DNA from: Micropterix aruncella
Taxonomy: Eukaryota > Arthropoda > Insecta > Lepidoptera > Micropterigidae
Assembly: GCA_944548615.1 (NCBI GenBank)
Contig: OX155961.1
Span: 34,810,108-34,874,107 of the forward strand
Direction of reading: 5' to 3'
Length of the DNA: 64,000 nt
Below, piece after piece: positions 17,005 to 27,401 of the stretch. Each line of letters opens with the position of its first letter. Positions within the stretch are counted from its first letter, which is position 1. A program made the position numbers and the translations under genes. The notes beneath the pieces were generated by a model. The model saw only the letters and a program-made list of their open reading frames with translations. It did no database searches and was not told the DNA's origin.

Positions 17005-20000
17005 ATTGAGCCGATTTGAAAAGATGAGACTCGTTCAGATCCGCATTGGTCAATCCGACCACATCGATGTCGTCGGGGGCCTCTTGGACCTCGATTGTAT
17101 GGTCGTATTGCTGGGAAGTCGCGAGTGGAGAGACTTCCGCGACGTTGATGTAGGAAGACGGGGAAGAAGGCGATGACGTGGTCGAAGTTCTATCTTCATC
17201 ATAGGGATTGTTTCCAAGGAATGGTGAAAGCTGCTGGTCGAATACATCTCTGTGAAGAATGCAAAATAATCGGTTATGAATAATTCCCAACCGTTGCCAT
17301 ATATGTGGATTAAGTGTCTGTACTGTAGATACGGACAGGGTTTATATACAAAAAAAAAAAGTTAAAACTTAGCAAATGTTAAGTTTCCGATGGGATTCCG
17401 TCCCATCCAAATATTAGCAGTGATAATCTCTTTCCTAGACCTAAAGGATCATTTACATTGACTCAGTTACTGACTTCAAATTCAAAACAAATTAGTGCTT
17501 AGTTAACTTGATTTGAAGTCAGTACAGCGCTGTCACGTCAGTGCTGACTTCAATATTCCCGCTATATATTTTGAAGTCAGTCTGCTCCACCCACCACACG
17601 CACCAGCGGTACTGACCACGTGTAAACGCCGAAGTCAGTAGTTGGTCAGTTGCTGGCTCTACGTCGTAGTGACGTCGCATCGTGTGGAAGATTTTAACCA
17701 GCGAAAATTATACATTTTAGAAGCTTTTATTTACCTTGCAATGTATGTTAGTTTGTTGAGGTCAAATCTTACAAACTGAATTAGAACCACTTCCTCTTAT
17801 CCGTTCTAAGTTTCACCGCGACAGGGCTGCTGCACCCAGGGTTGGCTTATAACGAGAGGACTTCTCAACGGTCAACAGCACAAACACAAAATTCTGTATA
17901 GCATTGATAGCCTGTTCGAAGTTCCACAATGACATGGCTGCTGAACACAGCGTTGGCTCGGGACGGAGCATTTTAATAAAAACTTGTTTTAAAAAATTGT
18001 TTGTATTATTAACTTATTCCTGACCGACTTTAGTGACGTGCGTACACCCTAAAGAAATAACTACAGGTGATTGACTCTAAGTAAATAGTCAGTTTTGGGC
18101 GCCAGCACTGACGTTTGCAGCTGACTCATTGTAAATCTAGGCTGAGATGCAAATCTCGGAACAGTTGACAGATAGGGGGAAAATATCGAGTGTCTTGCCT
18201 GAAATAGTTAACTGTAAGAGATTATGTCAATAATAAGTTCGCCATTTTGACATGCAAATTGTTTTTGTAAAATGTGCAATAAAGATATTTCACATTATTT
18301 CATTCCATTTAAAATTATCTAAGAAATAGGAACGTGAATACAGCTGTCGTCTTTTAATGGAGATACTGATACAACCACATATATATCAGTGTTCAATTCA
18401 GGTGTTTCCAAACCACAGATACCAATTAGAAATTCAACCTTGAATGGGGCTGTTATTGATACTAAAAGCTACTGAACAATAGGTAAAATCATAAATATAC
18501 ACAGCGACATGTGCTGAAGAAACAGGAAATGTATAGGCTTTAATCTAAGGCCTTGGGGCTGGAGAATATATTCCTCAAACAGCTACTGAAACAAATTAGC
18601 TTAAATTCGGGTCATATTTAGCAGCTAAGGTTGTATGTGATCTATCACCTAGTTCCTTATTCCCCAAAAACCACTATCTTATCTTATATATATATTGTAT
18701 ATAATTTATGAGAACGAAAACAATGTTACTCAAATATCTATAAAATAAACACCAGTCAGCCCTAAAACATGGGTAAATATGGCTTATCACACAGCAAATT
18801 TTGTTTAACTGATTTTTGCCTTTTAGAATTTTGTGTAGACTTCAGTGCGGGATTATCCAATAGGCCATGTAGGCACCGGCCTATGGGCCCTTTTTAGAAG
18901 CCCCGCAACAAGGGATCATTACAATCAAAATTTTAAAAATTGTTTCTAATAAAAAAATGCATGTCAGCTCCGACGCGAGACTGGAGTTTACTCTTTAACC
19001 CCTCAAGCGACGGGTGTAAATCTTGGCAGTCCTGTCATTTCTGTGAGTTGAAGGTCAAAAATATAGCACTTTAGAAAAACGATCATAAGAAAGAAACTAC
19101 TTGATGGATCATGAAAAGAAGAATTGTAGAATGATCGCATTGAAATTTGAAATATAAAACATTTAAACCTCATTTTGTAAAACAATTAGATAATTATGAA
19201 TAATTATTAGAAAGTTGGAGAACTAAAAAAAACTTACTTATTCAGCGATATCGACGTTTTATCTCAAAATACGAAACCCTATCTAGAAATTGTAAACACA
19301 TTTGTGTACGTTATTACATGCTTTACCAAATCTATAAGTTCGTTTTATTTATTTTCATACATATATCCGAAGAGAAGCACAAATCCGAGCAATGGCAGCA
19401 CTCGACTAAGTTCCCCCAGAATACAAACAAGTATATTAGGGATTCTAGACTGCAAGAAGCACGACTGAATAATCTTACAATACATAATTTATCCGTCTTT
19501 CTCAAACATATCTAACAGGAGGTGGTTGCACTGTGATTTTGGTGTAAATTCAGTTCGTTGAGAGCCAGGTTTGTCGCGCTGCGCTCGTACCCGTTTTGGG
19601 ACGTTACTGAGCATTGACTACAATACATCGTACCCGATTCAGGACGTTACTGTCTTGAGGGGTTAAGTGCGATTGTCATTAAATATACAATAGGCAAAGG
19701 GGGTAAATAAACAAATCTCTTAAAATACTGAAAGGATGTATTCATTCTTTTATTCATATAAAATTGCTAGCTTGCTTGATTGATCGACTGATTGATTAAT
19801 TGATTGATTGAACTTATATTACTATGCTACGAAGTTATTTAATTTTGAAATATTTTGCTTAAATGGCGCTAACATAATTTGATTTATAAAAACATAACGC
19901 TTATTGTTAATGCTAGATTTTACTACCCATCAAATTGTTGTACCGAGGGTTGGTACCAACAGTTGTATCGACAGTAAATTATCGACAGTTGGCCGCTGCC

Positions 20001-23000
20001 ACTGTGCAATCTATTTTGTTTATATAAGCATCTTTGCTAGGCGACATAAGCCTTGTCAGAAATGTTTAACTGCCCACATTGCCGATGGGATCATGGTTTG
20101 TTTATAAACGCGTCTGCTACGCGGCATAAGCCTTGTCAGAAATGTTTAACGGCCCACATTGCCAATGGGATCATGGTTTGTTTATATACGCGTCTTTGCT
20201 ACGCGACATAAGCCTTGTCGGAAATGTTGGACATAAGCCTTGTCAGAACGGCCCACATTGCCGATGGAATCGTGACTTTTTTATTTACGCGTCTAATTCT
20301 ACATTATATCGTCGTCAGAATGTTTGACAGCCCACTTTGCCGGTACGAATCCTACTCGATCGAACCATACGGTTGTATTTTTTGCTATGATATAGCGGTA
20401 TTACCATTTAGAACAGTCCCAGGGGGCTCCAAGATTTTAAAAGGGGCCCTGTGATTTCGGCGGCCTAAGTTCCTCTACATGGGTTAATTCGACACTGGTA
20501 AACTCAAACTGTTGTGAGATCTCTGATATCCCTCTACCTAACCCATTATTAAATATATATTTTAAAGACAGTGGACGCTCTTGGTTTTAAAATGAATTTA
20601 TTTTTTTTGAGTGTGAGCAAGAATCATTACACATGGCTATTAGTCCAATTTATCTATCTAAATCAGCCCATATTTATCATTTAAAAGAGTCAGCTAAATA
20701 AAGTTACATTTTAGCAATAACGTTGACACAAGTGTTCCAATTAAATGCAAGACAATGTAATTGATAAATAAGCAAAAAATATATGACATTGAAAAATAAT
20801 GACTGATCAGAACAATAAAATTGTGACACCTGTAATTAATAATGGATTGAACATGAATTAATAATTAATGCTGAACTACTTACACATCAGCCTGATGATC
20901 ACTGGATAGACCGCTGTCTGAAGATCCACTGCCGGGCGGAGAGCAGGGCTTTTCGGAGGTAGGGTCGACGTAAACGCCGAGGTCGGCGGAGGTACTGTCC
21001 AGCAGATTGAATGCACCGGTGTCCAGCGAAAATATGTCCATGAAATCATCGGTGGTCGGCGGCCAGTCGTCATTCTATACATAAACGATAGGCTTTTGCA
21101 TCACTGCACGCCGAGAGCAACAAAATGATGGGCTTTAATTCCGAGACAGATGCGAATGAATGCATCTTTTTTGACATCATTGCCTGCGAATTTTGACTAA
21201 TACTGAGGGCATAGTCAAAATTATGTGACTTCGCAGTTGTGCTAGGTTTTCTGCTCGGAACTACATTCCACTAAAAACCTTTCTCAATAATCGAGAAAGC
21301 TTCAGATTTGATTCTGGAGGTCGATTCAGTCTCTAGCTAGTATAGTTTCCCTAAAAATCTCAGATACACAGCCCTCCGTCCAGATATAACTTTATTTCCT
21401 ATCTTGGAAGACTATTCTTGTAGAATTAGCGGTTCCATGGGAATCAAATATCGCAAAAGAACATGAGTACCAATTAAATAAATACTCGCAAATGCCATCA
21501 CCCGGAAATGCTTCACTGTTCACCTTTATGCAGTGGAAGTTTGCGCTCGTGGCCTGCCAGCCAAATCTCTGTTCCACCTCTTTAAAGATTTTAGTCTCTC
21601 CAGGAAAATAATTAACTACTCCCTATAAAAAATCTAAAATGGCAATTTCCGCATATTCTATGGCTTTGAAGGGGGAGTGATGGTAAGGTGAGCTATGGTA
21701 AGGTGAACGCTCACATGTTACATGATGGCTGTCCTAAACCAACTACAGCCGGTCTTAGTCCAGAGTCCACTGCTCACCCCCAGAAGTATAATAATAGTAA
21801 TATGATGGGCTTGACTCTGGTCGGTGAATTCCATAGCAGCTCCGTTTCTATTTTAGGAATTATTACAGTATAGGAACCTTTCTCAAAAATCGAAAAAATA
21901 AAGAAATACTACTAGATTCGATCATTGTAAAATTTCAAGACCAAATTTATATTTAAAAAAAAGTTTTTTTTAACTCAGTTTTTAAGGTTGTTTAAAAAAA
22001 ACTAATCTAACCTACCGCCAAATAGGTGTTTATGAATTATTTTAAAAAAAAACTAATTCAACCTACCGAAATGTATGGGTTTGGCGCTTCTTTGAATACC
22101 TATATCTAGCTTATTTATTGAGACCGAATAAAGATTGTTGCAGATTCGGAATCAGCGTGGTAAATGCGGCGCTAGGTACGCATTCTATTTGGCAAGGCAT
22201 TGACAGCTTCGGAAGAGAAACATATTTATTATATTTGCTATTGCTTTTACAAAACTTTCTCAGAAATCGAAAAAAAAAAATCTAGATTCAATGATTGTAA
22301 TGCTAAAAATTGTGTAGAAAAAAGCCTCGGAAGAGTAATATTTCAAGACAAAAATAAAACAAATTTACATACAAAAAAAGGTATTTTAATCTCAGTTTTT
22401 GAAATTGTTTAAAAAATTAACTTAACCTACCGCCATATAGGTGTTAAAGTATTTTTAAAAAAAACTAACTTAACCTACCCAAATGTATGAGTTTGACGCT
22501 TCTTTGAATGCCTTACTTATGGAGACCGAATAAAATTATTGCAGATTTGGAATAAGCATGGTGAATATAAGGTGACGTTAAAAATCAACAATGTAGAACC
22601 GGTAATATATTGCAGTAATACCATTTTTTTTAACCAAAAAGGGTAGTCGCGATCTAAAAACAGGTTGAAAAACTACCATAAAGAGAGAGAGAGAGAACTT
22701 TCATCCTCGAAAACTGCTGTTCTGCTATTTCACATGTGCAAATGTCAAAGTACGCTGTTCGTGTTTCTTTTTTAGACTAATGCACTTTTATTCAGGTAAA
22801 TTTAATTGTAAAATGCAGTAATTTACCTCTAAGAGAGACATAAAATCCAGTTTGTCGTCCATTGCGTGAAAAATCGTGGCAATCGTTCAGTCAGAGAAAG
22901 GTAATAAAACAGCAGTGAGATACTTTCATTTCAAGGGACGAATCTGTACTGTTTTGATTCGATGGAGGATGTTTATCAGCCGATGGTGATGTTTTGTTGT

Positions 23001-23506
23001 GCAATTTAACATCACTAACACTTCATTTTACGTAGTTTGCGTAGTGTATTGCGGCGGCGCGAGCACATGCTGCCGCGGTGGCACTCGCGTAGTAATTAAT
23101 TCAACAAGCTCGGAATTGCTACATTTTTTTTACACACAGCACAATCGATACTGGTCAGCTGCGTATTTATTTTGATATCGGAACTTTCAGGGGATATTCA
23201 ACGGTGGACCGTCGCGCGGTGCGCTCGCGCACAACCGACTCGCAACACTAAAAAAAAGTAACTGCACAATTAATTTACAATCGCCGAATTACCGGTCGAC
23301 GAAAGTAGATCATTACGCATGTTTGCCGTCGCTCGTTTGCGGCGCAAACTTTCAATTTTAATCACTTTACAACTTACAAGCAAGCCCGAATCCATGTTCT
23401 CCGTCTTCACAAACGGATTGAAGTCGTCCTCTTTCTTCATGAGAAAGTCAACGATATTGTTCAGGTCGTGACTTGGCACAGACATCACGGGGAAATTCAC
23501 CTTCAC
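17005..23506 (-). CDS. 5' part of a gene for an acidic, possibly CREB3/Luman-like transcription factor
   Basis: Three minus-strand exons with consensus splice sites and matching phases: 23378-23506 (ATG at 23506, phase 0 end, donor GTAAGT), 20884-21074 (acceptor TATAG, donor GTAAGT, phase 2) and 17005-17249 (acceptor TTCACAG, donor GTGAGT, phase 1). Together they give 188 residues and no stop. Seen: an N-terminal HDLNNIVDFLMKKEDDF segment, an acidic hydrophobic DDFMDIF motif, PGSGSSDSGLSSD, then a Ser/Thr/Pro-rich stretch and acidic DDIDVVGL. An acidic N-terminus with a Leu-rich patch followed by SDSG(I/L)S is typical of CREB3-family activation regions, so that family is suggested. No bZIP or membrane segment lies in the window, so identity is inference. 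The following intron exceeds 17 kb and holds Transib, BEL/Pao and many MITEs. Confidence 0.65.
17454..18133. mobile_element. TA-flanked MITE with internal GAAGTCAGT motifs
   Basis: 17456-18131 has inverted ends CATTGACTCAG and CAATGAGTCAG with TA on both outer sides. The interior repeats ACTGACTTC/GAAGTCAGT in both orientations at least six times within about 200 bp of the left end. No coding capacity. TA flanks suggest a Tc1/mariner-mobilised element, but the ends are short and the class is uncertain. Confidence 0.45.
18134..18994. other. intronic AT-rich sequence, no feature seen
   Basis: No gene or recognisable repeat. Confidence 0.4.
18995..19666. mobile_element. TTAA-flanked element related to the piggyBac-type MITEs
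   Basis: TTAA at 18995-18998 and 19663-19666; inverted ends start CCCCTCAAG. About 19120-19200 resembles the core of the 4253 and 16519 MITEs (ATTGAAATTTGAAATATA, then AACAATTAGATAATTATGAA). The right part repeats a GGGACGTTACTG/CAGGACGTTACTG motif. No coding capacity. Confidence 0.6.
19805..19985 (-). repeat. dispersed repeat C, copy 1
   Basis: The reverse complement matches 47440-47640, including GATGGGTAGTAAAATC, TTAGCGCCAT and the AGCATAGTAATAT-type block. Confidence 0.75.
20015..20330 (+). repeat. tandem repeat, about 80-bp unit, 3-4 copies
   Basis: Units start near 20015, 20097 and 20177 with TTTGTTTAT, each carrying GACATAAGCCTTGTCAGAAA and GCCCACATTGCCGATGG-like blocks. The last unit is rearranged, with the GACATAAGCC block duplicated. 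Short open frames here follow the repeat and are not genes. Confidence 0.85.
21690..21870 (+). repeat. dispersed repeat D, copy 1
   Basis: Blocks GCTGTCCTAAA, ACAGCCGGTC, GAGTCCACYGCTCACC and GGTCGGTGAATTCCAT match 36838-36965 in the same order. Class unknown. Confidence 0.7.
21880..22610 (+). repeat. tandem pair of a roughly 370-bp repeat (family E)
   Basis: Two units (about 21880-22190 and 22250-22600) share AAAAACTAA-TYAACCTACCG blocks, an ATAGGTGTT box, GCGCTTCTTTGAATRCC and a GCAGATTCGGAATCAGC-like end. A third copy is at 29385-29800 in the mRpS30 intron. No coding capacity. Confidence 0.75.
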
Positions 23507-23649
23507 ATCACCTTTGATATTTTAAACACGAAACCACGATCCCGCCGCGCGTTTTTCTATTCATCCGAAATGTTTAAACAACAAATCGTTTTGTTTTTGA
23601 TTATTATTTTCAACGGAACAAACCCCGCTTTCCTCCGACGTGGAATTTA

Positions 23650-23667
23650 TGACGTCACTGGACGTCA
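23650..23667 (-). promoter_or_regulatory. two CRE-type sites at the start of the CREB3-like gene
   Basis: A full palindromic TGACGTCA at 23650-23657 and a second, nearly palindromic site (minus strand TGACGTCC) at 23660-23667, about 145-160 bp upstream of the ATG. A CGACGTGG box lies at 23636-23643. These are known targets of CREB/ATF-family bZIP proteins; use here is inference. Confidence 0.55.
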
Positions 23668-23718
23668 TAACAGGATTGCCACGAAACGGAGTTCGATTGG
23701 CCAGCCGGGCGCCATTTT

Positions 23719-23726
23719 TATTTATA
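23719..23726 (-). promoter_or_regulatory. TATA-like box of the CREB3-like gene
   Basis: Minus-strand TATAAATA about 215 bp upstream of the ATG at 23506, with a CCAAT box on the minus strand at about 23696-23700. If this TATA is used, the CRE sites fall just downstream of the transcription start. Confidence 0.4.
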
Positions 23727-26700
23727 AAGCCGACCTTACACGAAACTCCCTTTCATTAATTTTCCCTTATGGCTGCCGATTATAGATATTCAGGGATTTG
23801 TCTCAATCAGTAAATGAATCCAGAAATGTTTTATTTTATGTCTACACATAATATTATTTACCTTAGGTTCCGATAAGGTACCTTAGGTTCCGTAATCAAG
23901 AGATCATTAATTGAACTCATGAGCGCTGCGACGCGACACAAACGATGTAACCAGTCGTTCTTCGGCTGACAACCGCATCGTGCTTGATCTGATTTCTTCA
24001 TTAGTCATCATAGAATGCTGTTGTGTGCCACAACATTTTGCAAGACTAGAAGCAACATTTCTAGTTTGCAGAAAGATGATTTCTTTTATATGTAGGTATC
24101 TACTACATATTTGAGTTTTTATTCAGTCGGCGTTATTTCTCACTGGGGAGTCCTCTTTGATGCGATGATATCGTATCACGCGATCCAATCTTTTACAGGT
24201 TCCCTTACGATCCGTATATCAAAGCGAGCTGGATAAACCATTCAAAAGCCTCGGACACTGAAAAGTTACGAAAACCAGCACTATTTGTTCAAAACGCCTC
24301 CGACGAATGTTTTGATACTAGTGGAAAGAGACAGCGTTTATTTGAAAATGAAAAGCGTGATGTGAATCGCTATTTATATTAAATATTATATCATATATGG
24401 AAAATTATTGAAATATTTATTTTAAAGCTGCCATACCAATGGATTACGGCGATAAAAAAGCTGTCACTAATTACTGGTGAGGCAGCTCCATCGACGCAAC
24501 TGGCGCTTGGCGTACATACGCCAAGCGCTCTAAAGATAAGATTTCCAAACTCGCACTGCAAGCGAAAAAAGGGCGAATATTATAAAACGGTTGCGGTATC
24601 AGAACAAAAATGATCATTTTAAGATTCTCTAAGTCATTTTGAGGTATAGGGAGCAAAATATTAAGCCGAGTTTAAGTGAGATAGTTGCAGTTAAACCATG
24701 TCGGTGCGCCGGGCTGGCTGGAAAATAATCTGCCAGTATATATTTTTTAAAAGACGCGCAAAGAGGTATTATATATTTGACGAAGTCTGAAAGTTAAGTA
24801 GACTAAGATAGTAGACTGAGTAGACTAAGATAGTATTTTTAATTAGGACAATGGTTGTTGATCGTTTATCTGATTTCATACAGGAGCGGCACAATCGAAA
24901 GATCATCAAAAAGTCATAAATTTGCTTATAAAAAGCAAAAAGTCATACCTAACCTGCTTTATATTTCCTTTTTAATCTTACTAAAATATTGTAGTCCATA
25001 CAATGAACGAACATTATGCAGGAGTATTTTTAGGAACATTATATCAGGCTGCTGAGCCTGCTGAGGTCTGTTATTTAATTTATAACCGTATCCCACAAAA
25101 AATAGTTTAATCAATGGGGATCTTTACTGCCACTTGTTCTTTAACTAGTTAGAAGGCTCAGTGACCCAAAGGATGTTAAAGGAACGATCATTGATTTTAA
25201 AATCAATGGAACGACGGAGCACGCTTGGCTATGCTGTATTTCGCTCAACCGGTCAGCCGCTCACTTCACACCTTGGGCCTGTTAGCCTGGCGATTATCGC
25301 TAATGCCACCTACAAAAAGTTTTACGCACACAATTGCTTGTTGAATTTCCTACTATTATCTTACCTACCATACCAGATATCATATAATCCCTTACCATAT
25401 AATCCATAGAGCCTCCTGACATTAGATATGTCGAAGTCAATTGCTCGCACAAAATTCAAAACCAGCCACAAAAAAGAAAAAGCAGAGAAGTATAAATTTC
25501 AGAATAACTGGATGGAGTGTCAAACTGGGGCCAGTAGTATCATAATACGTTAGTATATTACCTTTGGTAATATCGCCGATTCCCTAGCGAAATAATAATT
25601 TTCGAACTGGTTTCGAAACAAAACAAATTTAAAACAGAATGAAAGTTCGCCTTCGCGATTTCGTTGTGTACCTACATTAGCAAGATTTGTAAGTATGCTA
25701 TGTAATGTCAGCGTAATACTTTCAACATGCTAATTAGACTTTAATTTTCCCGAGCTTTAAGTTTAGAGTGAAAAGTTGGTAATAAGTCGATAATTAAAAA
25801 TATTGGTTAGCGGTTGATAGAATTTGTCGAATAAAAAGAAAGAAGTTGAATAAACTTGTAATATACTCTTCTGGTGGAGATTTGCCATTCATTAAAAATT
25901 TTAAAAATATGGAGGTTTTGATTTGGTGGGATAGATAAAATATAATCTACCTGAATTTTAAAATACGCGTGTTTTAGGCATCTGATTATAATACCGCGGA
26001 AGAGATTGAGCGTCTCGTCGTCCAGCGGGAGCTACGAAATTAAACCGGTTTTCGCCGATCGGATCTATCAATAATCTTGGAGGTAGAATGCATTGTTGCT
26101 CATAAAAACTACTATCCAACGAGAAATTGCAACCTAAAGAAAAACGTATTGGCTTTAGAAGGAACGAGAAGACATTTATTATCAACGGCGATCCTAATAT
26201 CTCACAAATATGCAATGACAACAGTTGAGAATGTTGCAAATACAAAATAATAAACCAAATAGGTAATAGATAATTTAAACCGTTGAAATTAATGTCGACT
26301 ATTTACAGTACCGAATATATATTATTATCACAGTGAAATGGAACGACCAGTAGGACAACGAACGCACCGCTTAAAGCAATCGTGACAGATGAGTAGGGGG
26401 AGAATCCGCCCCCCTTCCCCAGAGTACCCAGTGAGGCGGTGAGCTGGCGACTTGTTTTCGCTATCAAACCTGTTTACCTCCATCGACTGCTGATATCAAG
26501 AGAACTATTTCATATCCGTATTTTAAACTAAGCATAACATATGTGGGCCATGACACAGCATTGACTAAATTTAAGGAATAAGTAGAATTCTATGAATATT
26601 TCGAACCTATCTGTCTGCCTAAGAAGGACTTGATTCACGATGGGAAACAATTTTACTTTAGTTAATAGCCATTTAGTTTAACATTAATTTTACATAATAT

Positions 26701-26890
26701 TTACACCTATAACAGGTTTTTTTACCATTTAGGTAAACCCAATGAAATTAGAAATAATATGACTTTTCTTATACCAGTGAAGAAATGGTAGTGCCGGACT
26801 TCTTATCATACGCAACTTATGCGTACGTTGCGTGTGATAAGCGCGTCTACGAATTCGAATTCAAGGGTCAGTCGTCATAATCATTGCGTA
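23727..26890. other. region between genes, no supported gene
   Basis: About 3.2 kb between the upstream side of the CREB3-like gene and mRpS30. Noted: a short duplication TACCTTAGGTTCCG at about 23868-23892 and a perfect 12-bp-stem hairpin at 24503-24528. No open frame has recognisable content. The minus frame at 25958-26245 has no known motif and was left out. Confidence 0.4.
24503..24528. repeat. perfect short hairpin
   Basis: GCGCTTGGCGTA, two bases, then its exact reverse complement. It stands out for GC content in AT-rich DNA. Not followed by a T-run; no function assigned. Confidence 0.6.
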
Positions 26891-27143
26891 TATCACACCT
26901 CCGATCAAATAGAGTTACAACTTGAAAAATTCCAATTATGGTGTTCCTTTATAAAAATATTCGCCATTTCTCATTTTACACTCCCAAAAAGAGTTAAAAC
27001 TTTTCACTAATTCTTCAATGGCACAAGTGAAGTAGGTAACAGTTACGACTCTTTCTGGAAGTGTAAATTGAGAAATGGCGATATTTTTTATAAAGGAAAA
27101 CCATAATTGGAATTATTCAAGTTCGGAGATGCGATTTTGCGTA
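26884..27143. mobile_element. foldback MITE (family F), copy 1
   Basis: The arms at about 26891-26990 and 27050-27136 are inverted copies (blocks CACCTCCGATCAAAT, AATTCCAATTATGG, GCCATTTCTC). Flanks TTGCGTA at 26884-26890 and 27137-27143 form a 7-bp direct duplication (8 bp with one mismatch), suggesting hAT mobilisation. It lies about 260 bp upstream of the mRpS30 start codon. Confidence 0.7.
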
Positions 27144-27401
27144 CGGGGGACTAGTGTGGCGCTGGCCTAATTTTCTTTTGAGGTCGCTGACCAGTGGCCA
27201 GTGGCAGTTGATCTTTTGTGCAGGCGGCTTTATTCAATATTTTTTTAATGGCGGCAACACTAAAACATAACCTCAAAAAAGACGTCGCTACTGGTCGCTA
27301 GTCGCTTTCTATTATAGCTGTCAGTTTATTTTTAGGTTAAGATTGTATCACGATAATAAGGAGTTGTTATGCTTTTATAAGTTTTACAGTTTCATTAAAA
27401 A

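Noticed and set aside
25958..26245. 95-codon minus-strand frame between genes
   Set aside because: No recognisable motif, splice context or second copy; not enough to call a gene.
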